Assembly (NCBI GenBank): GCA_946965045.2
Contig: OX337235.1
Location: forward strand, 434,001-498,000
Direction of reading: 5' to 3'
From: Epithemia pelagica
Lineage: Eukaryota; Bacillariophyta; Bacillariophyceae; Surirellales; Surirellaceae
Length of the DNA stretch: 64,000 bases
Part shown: in pieces, positions 44,023-53,825 of the stretch
How the letters are laid out: every line of letters begins with the position of its first letter
Numbering within the stretch: the stretch's first letter is position 1
The notes under the pieces: model-generated
What the model saw: only the letters and a program-made list of their open reading frames with translations
Database searches by the model: none
What the model was told of the DNA's origin: nothing
Program-made: the position numbers and the translations under genes

Positions 44023-47000
44023 ATGACGAAACCTCCTACGGCCGTTGTCAGCCCCATGCCTTCCAAGGACAAGGGAAATCGTGGCATTGTGTCTTCTCCT
44101 ATCTCCATTGCTTCTTCTTCGTCGTCTTTGTCGTCGTGTTCTTATCGTTGTGTTCATCCTCGTCGGACGCCATCTCACTCGCCTTTGTACCTTTGGACGG
44201 TACCTTCGTTCCAAAGATGGATGAATGCACTGGGAGCGACACCGATGCTCACAGTGTTCATTCCGATCCTTGGTACCTTGCCAAGTTGGAGAAAATGTAA
44301 GTTTGATTGTTGTTTTTTGTCATTGTCGACCAGTCTTCCTTCCTGCGACTCTTCCTTCCTTCCTTTTTCTTCCTGCGCGCGTGCCCTGCCTCATCCATTT
44401 TTGAATTCGTTGCTGTGTTTACCGTGCAAAACAAACCTCACACTTTTTCTTCCATCGCCATTTTTGCATCCCATTGCAGGAAACAAAAGACCATGGCCAA
44501 GACTCCGCTCCGCCCCCGTCGATCTAAACGCCAAGCTGCTGCTGCAGCAGCCAAGAAGAGGTACCGCGATGAAGAGATAGACGACATTCCTCGCCCTCCT
44601 GTTCGGAAGGTTACAAAGAAGGTTCATCCAAAGAAGAAACTTCCTCCTCCCACCGTTGACAATGGGAAGGAAAACGTTCCTCCTCCTCCTTGTCACCATC
44701 CTCACCCGAAAGAAAGGTAAGTTGTTGGATCATCATTACCGTCGTCTTTTCTGTATGATTGTTGTGTCTGACAAGAATGGCCTCCTCTTTTTCAGCACCA
44801 ATGGGAAGAAGGATCGTCCTTCCCTTTTCGACGAGGAAGACGACGACGAAGAAGACGATCGTCTTCCTCCTCTTGTTCCTTATCTTCCGGAGTAAGTTGA
44901 GGATGAGATACTCCCTTCTTTTGTATGATTGTTGTGTCTCACACGAATGTCGTTCTTTCTTTCAGGGACGATGACGATGAAGATGAAGACGATTGGTACC
45001 ACCTGTTGGAAGATACGGACGACGAGGAACCACTGGACGAACATCATCCTCCTGCTGCCATTGGTCCCCCATCTCCACTCGATACACGAACCATTGCCAT
45101 GGCATGCGTCAAGCAGAGACATGTGACCGAAAATGAGGATGGCGAGCTGATGATTGCGGAGTATCGAAAACTCCCCGTGGATGTGCCACACACCAAGGAC
45201 GGTATTCAGTACTGGAACACCTTTGCTCGCATCAGCGAGGATGTATACGAAGACGAGAACCACAAGTACGACGTTTGCGAGCTCTCGCAGAACTCGGAGT
45301 CGTTCAACAAGGCCAAGGCGGACTCTTTCAAACGATTCTTGGACATTCTCCGTCGCCATAAATACTATAGAGGACTCGCGGCGCCCATCATTGATCCTGA
45401 TACTGAAAAGGGCGAGAATTTGAAGGTGCCCAAGCTTTTTGTTGCTCTCAGGGGGGGGTATTACTCGTGGCAAACTTGGGTTGTTGAATTCTCTCTGCAT
45501 GATTTTCTGCATGAATCTGCGCATGGCTGGGTACAAAAAGGGGGAGCACGATCCCCACGACCCCAAGTATCACTACCAGCCAAACACGACCGGCAAAGTG
45601 CTCAATCACATCTTTTCCATCCTGCGAGCCAATGGAGTCGTGATCACGCAGTCGGACCTCAAAGGGGAGGGCTCGTACCATGCCTACTTGGAGAACTTGT
45701 GGTCGGAAACCGCCACCGTCCGTTCTGAGTTTGGCGGAGTTTGCCTCAACGACGAGAAGTCCATGCGAAAGTATGCGAGTCCTCCACTTCGTCCGTTCGA
45801 AATTTACAGGGATCTCCTCACGATGGTGTTCTACAAAGTCTGCCGTGACTGTAGTTTTCGATATCTAGAGGTACGTCCACGATCCGTTGGATTGTCGTAT
45901 GGATCACACGCTTCTCACCTCTGCTTGTTGTTTCTACTCAGATGCATTTAGCAAAAGTAACAGACTTTCTATTTGTTAAAAGTCTAGATGATTCGCACGG
46001 CAATCTCGCTGGTAAGGCGGCGATCATTCCTCTTGACTCCGGTCACCATAAAAATGTAAAATTGACTCTTGCCAACCCTTCGTTCCGGCGTGCAGTGGAT
46101 TGCAAAGGGAACATGATTGTTGAAAACCCCAAGGATCCATGGAGCACCTACAAACTGGTCATGGAGTACCGTAGAGTTGCCCACCCGCCGGGTTGGAAAG
46201 GGCTCTTCTTCCTTCGTGAAGCACCCGCCAAAGTAATTGCCACACGCGCTGACGGATCGACTCACCGTGCCTGGACGGATCTTGTTCCTGATATGTCGAA
46301 AACAAAGATTAATCCATTGACTGGCATGCGTCCTGGTGGAAAGTTGGGCGAAAATTTCGCTGCGCGCAAGACGAAAGAGTTGGCTAAGCGTTGTGGTTTC
46401 AAAGGAACCGGCAACTTTACTGGTCGTTCCGCTCGGAGAACTGGGATCACCACGGTTGCGAACTCGGGCGTTCCTCAACCTCTTGCGACGAATTATGGCC
46501 GCCACAAGGGTGAAAAGATCAACTTTGAGTATCAAGAAGTGACGGACCACTCGAAACAGAAGGCGGTGACGGCCCATTGGTGAATGCCATCCGATGACGA
46601 AGAAGAAAGCAAAAAAGGTACGTTGTTGTCTGACTGATGCATGTTGTTACTACTTCTGTATCTTACCTCTCTACTGTTCTCGTTTCAGAGGAACCTAAGA
46701 AAAAATCTCCACCAGTAGCCGCGAAAAAAGACGACGAGGACAAACCACCCCCGCTCCTTCCTCCTTCTGCATGGGACAACAACAATACAACAAACACCAC
46801 ACACTCTCATCACCAACACGACAACTACCACCACAACTACCAGCGCAACGAGAGTCGCAGTCACTACCACCAACGCGACAACCACTACAATCGGTTGCCT
46901 CCTCCTCCTCCCCCTCATTCTCGATCGTACTCCTGCCATTCGAGCGATCGTAACCATGGTGGGTGGACTCCTCCTCCACCTCCACCATCGTATGGACCCC

Positions 47001-47251
47001 GTTACGATCATTACCGCAGGCCTTCCCCTCCGCCACCCCCTCCTCGATCATATTCGCCACCTCCTCCTGTTCCTTCATCCCGTGTGAATGGCCCAACAGT
47101 CCATCACTATCACCATCATTCCTTGCCACCACCGCCTCCACGTCAGTATCCTGCATCTTCTTCGTGGCCAAACCACGGCAACCACCACAGTGGCTATCAC
47201 CGACATGGCGGTGATCACTACCATTACAACCACGGGGGTCGTCACTACTGA
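44023..47251 (+). pseudogene. Crypton-like (DUF3504-type) tyrosine recombinase, copy 2, nearly complete
   Basis: Exons inferred from GT-AG sites with compatible phase: 44023-44296, 44480-44716, 44796-44891, 44966-45870 and 45942-46583. Basic and acidic N-terminal exons precede a recombinase region: YQPNTTGKVLNHIFSILRAN, FYKVCRDCSFRYLE, GKLGENFAARKTKELAKRC, RSARRTGITTVANSGV, GRHKGEK and NFEYQEV. These align with the N-terminal helices, the Arg-containing helix, and the R...H...Y boxes of DUF3504/Crypton recombinases. The usual His of the HxxR box reads Arg. Two lesions are visible: a 16-bp loss in exon 1 relative to copy 1 and one extra G in the G8 run at 45451-45458. After the TGA (46581-46583) an in-frame ATG opens a His/Pro-rich tail (46584-46617 spliced to 46689-47251). 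Either lesion could be an assembly error. Confidence 0.65.
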
Positions 47252-48034
47252 ATGACAGAATGAAATGGGTAAGTTACTTCGTTTGCTTTGCTGTCTGTCT
47301 ATTGCTATTCTCTCACCATCTTCGTCTTAACAGGTTGATGCTTGAGCTCTTTGTGATGTTCGCTACAAATCCATAGGTAAGTTTGTCTTTTGCTGTTTCT
47401 TCTTGATTGCTGTGTTCTTTCCAAAGGCATGTCTAACCTTAATCTTGATTTCTCTTTGATTTTGGTCCTTCTCGAATGCCGTTTCTCTTTGATTTTGGTC
47501 CTCCTCGAATGCATTCACCCTCCCTATTCCTTGTTGATTGTTGTCTCTTAATGGCTCTCTTCGATTTCTGTTGTTGCTGGTGCTATCTGTTGTTTTTGCT
47601 TTGTCTTGCCTTTGTCTTTGCCTTTCTCTGCCTTGCCTTCCTTCTTTAGTTGTCGACTTGTCTCGCCTTGTGTCTCTCTTTGGTTGGTTTTCATGTCTCG
47701 CCTTTATCCTTTGGTCTGGTTGGTTGTGATGTCCTTTTTGTTACATTGTCTTTGTCCTGGCTCTGCTGTTGTTTGTTCTTGTTGCTATTGTTGTTCTTGT
47801 TGCTATTGTTGTTCTTGTTGCTATTGTTGTTGCTGTTGTTGCACGCGGTTTGTTTCTCGTGGTCTGTTTCGGCTCATTTTGTGACGGTTTCCCTTTGCCT
47901 CATTTTTTCGGTTTTTCCCACGACCGAAAATTTTACTTATATACACTAAAATTAAAATTTGAGTACAGTAAAAATCGGGCTATAGTAACTAGGCACGTGC
48001 GGGGGGAATACATCCCCCCCGAGGATCAGCGGTC
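47252..48034. other. T-rich noncoding 3' region of recombinase unit 2
   Basis: Counterpart of 3426-4190, with likely 3'-UTR introns and an 18-bp minisatellite near 47770-47840 that has one unit more than copy 1. It ends with GGGGGGAATACATCCCCCCC (48001-48020), the possible right terminal inverted repeat. Confidence 0.55.
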
Positions 48035-48132
48035 GTCCTCAACAAGGCCCACAATCAAGCCTTTGGCAACTCCGCCTTGTCTCTTGGTTTGTTCCAAACC
48101 GTTGCCAATATTGCTGTTGGGGGTCACCAAGG
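48035..48132 (+). repeat. 98-bp direct repeat, right copy, flanking recombinase unit 2
   Basis: Same sequence as 43610-43707. The Sec frame continues directly from it. Confidence 0.88.
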
Positions 48133-48414
48133 GTGGTTGGACCATTCCTGTGGATTGTGCTGCCCCTACGATGACAATGATCCACGATGCTGCTGCAATG
48201 CCAAGGCCGATGAGGCTACCATTGTCATGGCTCGAGTGGCGGCGGCCGCTGGTCCCATGGAACAAGTCATGCCAAGATTTTGCACAGTGACTTGGAAGAC
48301 TTTGTTTGCTTGGAACTTTGTCAAAGTGGGAGTGCCACCTTTGAACATGTCCACGATTGTACCTTCAACTTTGTGTACAATCCCGTTGACAAGGCCTTGA
48401 CCAAGGTCCATTAA
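48133..48414 (+). pseudogene. Sec-family pseudogene, 3' piece (copy 2)
   Basis: Same as 4289-4570: Cys cluster CGLCCPYDDNDPRCCCNAK, then a frame-shifting deletion after MEQV, and the conserved terminal TAA. It converges on intact MT-A. Confidence 0.8.
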
Positions 48415-48773
48415 GTGTTTGGGGGATTGTAGTGGACAAGGTTCGTCGATTGGAGGCACGTGGAGCTCGGCTCCGGTTTCCGATACACCATTCTGAAAAT
48501 AGGATGGAGCGTTAAGTATATACATGAATAGAAAAAGAAGATTGCAACCACAGCAGTTTACTTCCTGGAGGAGTTGTGGAAGCCAAGGCGTTTGGACGGG
48601 GACACGTGTAGAAGAGGGTCATTTCATGCAGGGTTTGCTCGTTGAAAGATTGGGTTGTGAGGGTGTGTGCGAGATTTGTTTTCCCATGTTGCAACCAAAC
48701 CTTTTAGTGTGTCGACACTGTCCATGGCGGGGCCTCTGGGACAAACAAACAAAGGAACAAAAATTGCAATCGA

Positions 48774-50078
48774 TTACCGCTTCTTCTTTGGCGTTTGCTT
48801 CTTTTTATTCTTCTTCTTCTTCTTTTTGGATGCAGCAGCCATGAGACGGGTCGGATCGGGTGCCTTTTGCAACCGATACAAGAGTAATTGATTGGAGACA
48901 TCGTATCGAATTTCCACATTTTGCCACAATCGTTGTTGTTCTTGTTCTTGTTTGTGGTGGGTGGTGGTGGCAGTACCATTCGAATTGGGAAAGAGGACGG
49001 GCCAAAAATATTCGGGTTGCGAGAGGGACCAAATGCAATAATATCCCAATGGTTTCAAGACGCGATGGACGGCCTGCATCATGGAATGGACTTGGACTTG
49101 TCGACGATCGTGATGGAGATAGGTACAAGAGAGTGGATCGAGCAAGCCCTTGTCGACCACGGCCTGTATGGAATTGGGACGAAGATTGGGAATCCCATTC
49201 GTGGTTTGGGAGGACAATTCCGTGGCATTGTCTACAAATAATTGCATGCGACCCGCCTCGACTTGATCGCGACACAAACGAGATTGGACTTGCATGACGG
49301 GAGAGGACCAATCGACTTGAATAATGGGGCCTCGATAATACTGTGGAGGTTGATGGGCCATGTCCCACCCCAATCGTGACACGCCGCATCCGAGAATCAA
49401 GACGGGTTCCTTACTATTATTGTTGTTGTTGTTGGAACGAGTACTCGAATTGGTTGCGGATGGTGTCCCCAACGAGCCACGGTCCTCTCTTTTTCTCGTG
49501 TCGCTCTTAATGACACTGTCTTGTTCTTCTTCTTCTTTTTCCTCCTCCTCTTCCAACTCGGCATCCTCACTGTCGTAATCTTTGTCATTGTCGTAGTCGT
49601 CTTGTGGTGGAGACAAACCCAGGGTTTCCCACAGAGTTGTGGTATGCAAGGTGGCCACTGGATCGTCCTCTTGCTTTTTGGTTGAATTGGTTCGTAGCTG
49701 GTCCACGTCAAACGTGGTGAGAAACGAGTGCGTTGGTGGTTGTGCTTCTTCGTTTGAACCTGGTGGCCCTTGTTGTGGTGGTGGTGGTGGCACGGGAAGT
49801 AAATGATAGGAATAGGATTGCAAGGCGGCATGCGAGACATGGGCCCATTCACCGGCTGGATTGGTATTGGATCCCGCCGTGGCCAAGAGGGACGACACGG
49901 AGGACGACCCACTGTTGCGATGGGCATAATCCCAATAGACGACGGATCCATAACGATGGACGGGCAAACAAACGTCAAAGGTTTGCCACACCCATTGCTT
50001 CCATCGATCCCACCCATGACGATTTCGTAACAACTTCAAGGCAGAATAAAAACGGGTCGTCGTCGTCGTCGTCGTCAT
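48774..50078 (-). CDS. class I SAM-dependent methyltransferase MT-A (EEF1AKMT4/METTL13-like)
   Basis: 434 aa, intact. SVVYWDYAHR (residues 45-54) matches the N-terminal YWD-x-x-Y signature of this family. A Pro- and acid-rich linker (90-225) follows. Then come motif I PVLILGCGVSRLG (225-237, SAM binding), the acidic post-I residue in IIQVDWS (252-258), VVDKGLLDPLSC (307-318) and VLKPLGYYCIWSLSQPE (340-356). The C-terminus is a Lys-rich tail (SKKKKKKNKKKQTPKKKR) that could direct it to the nucleus or nucleolus. Family members methylate protein lysines or N-termini, notably of EF1A. The substrate here is unknown. The start MTTTTTTT is the first ATG of the frame. Confidence 0.8.
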   Translation of the reverse strand: MTTTTTTTRFYSALKLLRNRHGWDRWKQWVWQTFDVCLPVHRYGSVVYWDYAHRNSGSSSVSSLLATAGSNTNPAGEWAHVSHAALQSYSYHLLPVPPPPPQQGPPGSNEEAQPPTHSFLTTFDVDQLRTNSTKKQEDDPVATLHTTTLWETLGLSPPQDDYDNDKDYDSEDAELEEEEEKEEEEQDSVIKSDTRKREDRGSLGTPSATNSSTRSNNNNNNSKEPVLILGCGVSRLGWDMAHQPPQYYRGPIIQVDWSSPVMQVQSRLCRDQVEAGRMQLFVDNATELSSQTTNGIPNLRPNSIQAVVDKGLLDPLSCTYLHHDRRQVQVHSMMQAVHRVLKPLGYYCIWSLSQPEYFWPVLFPNSNGTATTTHHKQEQEQQRLWQNVEIRYDVSNQLLLYRLQKAPDPTRLMAAASKKKKKKNKKKQTPKKKR

Positions 50079-50403
50079 GGTGGGTCTGGTTCCAATCGAA
50101 TCTAGAGAGAGCTTTCGATGTTCTCGTCTTCTGTTGGTCTCCTCTCTCGTGAAACTCTTTTGGAGAAATAATGAAATTGCCTTAAAAGCTGGTTCCGTCT
50201 CGGACGAGAGGCTGCCAAGAGATCGGCCAATAACCTGTCGAGTCCGAACGAGAAGTCTGGCTAGTAGTCATAACACAACCTATCCTAGTTAATCATTGCC
50301 TTGAAGCAGATAGTGTTGACAGTCCATAGCTAAAACCCAAATTTCGACAATGGCTAATTTCACTAGTATCTGTTACGACTATGGACTATGGATCTGTGGA
50401 CGA

Positions 50404-51402
50404 CTAGGATGGATCTGTGTAGTCAACGGAGAAGAGTTTCTCTCCATTGTTGATGGCAAGTTGCGAGACGATGAGGATGACACGGAAAGCACGGCCATGG
50501 GACGCAATGTCATGCCGCCACGTTTGACGCAGACAACCCCAGTCCTTGAACCGCTTGTTGATGGTTTCTTGTCGGCTTCGGACTCGTTGTTGCATTTTTA
50601 GATTGTCTGCTGGATTGCTGAATCCAGCTGGGCACTTGACAAACTCAGGATGTTCGCCACGGTAGCCATCATCAGCCTCGACCCTCTCATTGGGGTCGAG
50701 GTGTGACAGAAGACAGTCACGGAAAATTGTGATGTCGTTGTGGCTGCCAGCAACGTAGGGCCCATTCAACCACACGACATCCCCTGTCAAAATACACAGC
50801 CCAATTTCATATCTGAGGGCACTTTTCTTGAATTTGTGGCTGTAGAACTTGCGTCCGTTCTCAGCCACCCGAAAGTCTGTCCCATCAACACTAATGAGGC
50901 AGTCATTCCCTTTGTCTAGCTTATAGCGGTTTTCCCACACTATCTGTAAAGCATTCTTGGAATGTTAGATAATGAAACAAAAACAAACAAAAATGACTGT
51001 AGGGAGACTTACCACTTGACTTTCAAGGCGGACAATGGCATCAATGAAGAGCCATGTCCATTTCGAGAACGTGTTCCTGTTGACACCACCAGCCAGAGTG
51101 CACAATACTCGTTCCTTTGCATACACCCGAAGGAACATGAGTGTCCAAAGAAGATGGGACATTGTTCCTGACACAGGCACCGAGTCGGACTCCACAAGAG
51201 CGCACCACAAATTCAAGCAAACAAGAATGCCACACCCAAAATACTGCCGAAACATCCGCTCCTCACTTTGGACGGTCCCCTTTTTACGGTGGAACAAAAG
51301 GGAATCGTTGCTCCAGATCAACCGGGCATAGTACAAAAAGTCTTCAGGGTTTGGGGCAGACCAGCGTTGCCGCTTGTTCCCCTCGGCATTCGACGGAGCC
51401 AT
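50404..51402 (-). CDS. PIF/Harbinger DDE transposase
   Basis: Two exons: 51402-51013 and 50945-50404, joined by GTAAGT...TTTACAG so that the protein reads LESQV then IVWENRY. Catalytic signatures of DDE_Tnp_4: SVDGTDFRV (first Asp), GPYVAGSHNDITIFRD, EADDGYRGEHPEF (second Asp) and RQETINKRFKDWGCL (Glu). The N-terminal exon carries the helical DNA-binding region (FSKWTWLFIDAI). An upstream in-frame ATG at 51477 is possible. It cuts and pastes the element together with the Myb-like partner encoded divergently at 52168. Both exons are open, so the element may be intact. Confidence 0.85.
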
Positions 51403-51763
51403 GATGGACAGTTTTTGTGAGAAATCTTGAGGACGAGACACGACTTTTAGGTAGAAATCGTACCTTTCACGATTCACGCGAGCATCGATTTCTCCTTTCT
51501 ACTTCTACTAGGGACTACAACTGTGGATTAGGGACCGTTCCCCACCGAAAAATTTGAACGGATCCATGTTGATAGTGTTACATAGGCAGATGACTATTCA
51601 TTCGTGACCAATATAACACCACTCTCTAGACCTGTCATATTGACTTAGCACGTACATGTCCATTACAGATTAGACAAACAACCGATTAAGCGTAAGAAAG
51701 CGGGCCGGTCAGTTGGATGGCACGTGTCAATAATTAATTTTGGTCCTGATGTCAGAAATCTGG

Positions 51764-51970
51764 CCCCGATCTCGGAATTCGGGTCGATCTCGGAATTCGG
51801 GCCAGATCTCGGAATTCGGGTCGATCTCGGAATTCGGGCCAGATCTCGGAATTCGGGTTTTTACTCTGAAATAAAGTATACTTTGGTCGGAATTCGGGTC
51901 GATCTCGGAATTCGGGCCAGATCTCGGAATTCGGGTCGATCTCGGAATTCGGGCCAGATCTCGGAATTTG
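51764..51970. repeat. minisatellite in the Harbinger divergent promoter region
   Basis: Alternating 18- and 19-bp units CTCGGAATTCGGGTCGAT and CTCGGAATTCGGGCCAGAT give a 37-bp higher-order period, broken once by a spacer (about 51858-51890). It lies between the transposase start and the Myb-like gene start. Confidence 0.88.
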
Positions 51971-52167
51971 GGCTTTCCGTTGAACGGACCAATTATGTTT
52001 TTTCAGTTACCGCGCCTGCTTGCAATGCCGTGTGACTGCGAGAGGGAAAGTCAACTCGTTTCTGATTGCAAGCATGCCAGTCACACAAACACAACGGAGT
52101 GCTCAGAAGAAGAACTTCACGTCGTTGTCTCGCAATCTCTTGCCATCATAAATTTTGTCTCAATGAA

Positions 52168-53400
52168 ATGAAAGTGGTGCTACCGACCGACAGAGTACCT
52201 GCTTGGAGTAAGAAAGACGACGCCAAGCTCGCTGAACTCTTTCGCAAGGGTCCAAGCCACGGTGGAATTTCAAGCAACGACACGTCCGTTAACACTGCGA
52301 AGAAAGTCCTTCTCACTCACTTTCCCGAGCGCTGCAAGCCCGACGTCCACAAGGCATACAAGAATTTTGGCCCTCTCTTTCGCGAAAAAGCCAGAGCCTG
52401 GAATATTAACCAGACTTTGACAGGGGCACGGAAAGCCCGAGCTGGTAAACGACGTAAGTAAAGTGTCCATTGTTGAAAGTTGCTTCATGATTCTAACTAC
52501 TTTCTTTCTTTTGTTATAGAATCAGCTGTTGCTGCTGAAGAGCAAAATCGCCTAGAGGTTAACAACCTTGTCGAGGACGAAGCCGAGGAAGTTGAAGACG
52601 GAGACTACAGTGGGGCTGAGGAGGAGGAGGACATCTCCATTGATCTTGAAGAGGCGTCAGTTGAATCTGGTGCAGCAGAAGAAGAGGTAGAAGACAACAA
52701 CAGCGAAATCAACAGCTTCAGCATGGAGGAGGCGGTTCAAGCGTTCAAAAAGATGGGCCTCACCCCGGCCAAGACACCTAAGAAGGGTGGTGGTGGTGCT
52801 GCTTTCAAGGAACTGGTAGTAGCGGCTTCATATCCCTACTGTGCATCTAAGTTTGAGAGTTCTAATACTCTGTTCTGTTCTGTGGACATGTGTGTCCCAG
52901 GAGGGTCCACGAAGACCTACACTCCGGGGCTGGTGGATGATGGCATGGCAGTCCAGGTCGATTCTGTTGTGCCAAGCTATTTCTTCCAGAAAGGTCGACT
53001 GTTGGCGGCGCATCCTGATCTTGGGCAAGAGGACGATAGGGTCACAGAGTTCAAGCAACTCTGTGACCGGGCCAAACAGGAACATGCAACGTATGAGGGT
53101 GGCAAACCAAAGTTTGTAGCGAAGCAGAAAATCAAGTTACCTTTCAAGTGTGTGAAGGAAGATATGCAATACGAACTACAAGCCTTCACTTCGAAGGACA
53201 AAGACTTCACCAAGGAGCACAGGGGTGCTGCCAAGATGTTTGTTTTCTCGATACTCCTCAAGGCCGCCAAGCAACCGGAACGAAAGCGTGCAAACCAAGG
53301 CACTGCACGGACCATCGCCCCTTACAATGATTCTGATGACTCCGATGTCCAAGATGTGGATGAGGATGAGATGAGTCATGATGGTGACTACCAGAACTGA
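52168..53400 (+). CDS. Harbinger Myb/SANT-like partner protein
   Basis: Two exons: 52168-52453 and 52520-53400, joined by GTAAGT...GTTATAG. The N-terminus (RVPAWSKKDDAKLAELFRKG) resembles a Myb/trihelix DNA-binding domain. Next come an acidic segment (about 110-170), a central region (AAFKELVVAASYPYCASKF) and an acidic C-terminus. In Harbinger elements the Myb-like protein binds the ends and helps the transposase into the nucleus. That function is inferred from family knowledge and from position. The region upstream (51480-52167) has no ORF other than frames in the minisatellite. Confidence 0.72.
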
Positions 53401-53825
53401 ATTTTGACCTACGAGAATGTCGCCTCCCCTAAATCTTGGTGGAATGATGTTTGGACTAACGACCTAGCCTTTTGGGACATTGACGAGACCTAGTACGAGA
53501 AAGGCTAGCTTACGTAGATAATCGATTAGTAGTGCAATCCGAGACGGAACAAGCTTTTAAGGCAATGGACGGACCGGATGACCAAGCCGGCTGGAGGACA
53601 GACGCATGTGCGGAGTGCGGACAGACGCCTTTGACCATGATCCAACGCGACCTGATCGGACCGAAAACGCACTTCAAACGCACCTATTTCAATCGAATCT
53701 TTTCGGGAGGGCCACACAATCCATTGGCATCGTTGGATGGACTTCCTTCCCTGTGTGTGGTCCTATTATCATTGTCCTCGTTCTTCTCCGTTTCACAGTG
53801 TCCTTGTCCGTATACTAGGTATATC

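Larger units (their letters stand above)
50176..53566. mobile_element. PIF/Harbinger DNA transposon
   Basis: About 3.4 kb bounded by 29-bp terminal inverted repeats (50176-50204 and 53538-53566; ATTGCCTTAAAAGCT then G or T then GTTCCGTCTCGGA, one mismatch). It contains the two divergent genes typical of the superfamily, a DDE transposase (minus) and a Myb/SANT-like protein (plus). The paralogous segment near 6308-6312 lacks the element. I could not define a clean 3-bp target duplication because the empty site differs by a few bases (GAAAT versus GAAATAATGAAAT). Confidence 0.88.

Noticed and set aside
50170-53570. A 3-bp target duplication for the Harbinger element
   Set aside because: Flanks GAA/GGA do not match and the empty site differs by several bases, so no duplication can be stated.
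53532-53825. N-terminal extension of MT-B to 557 aa
   Set aside because: The extension starts inside the Harbinger end, which copy 1 lacks. The ATG at 53826 is conserved in both copies.
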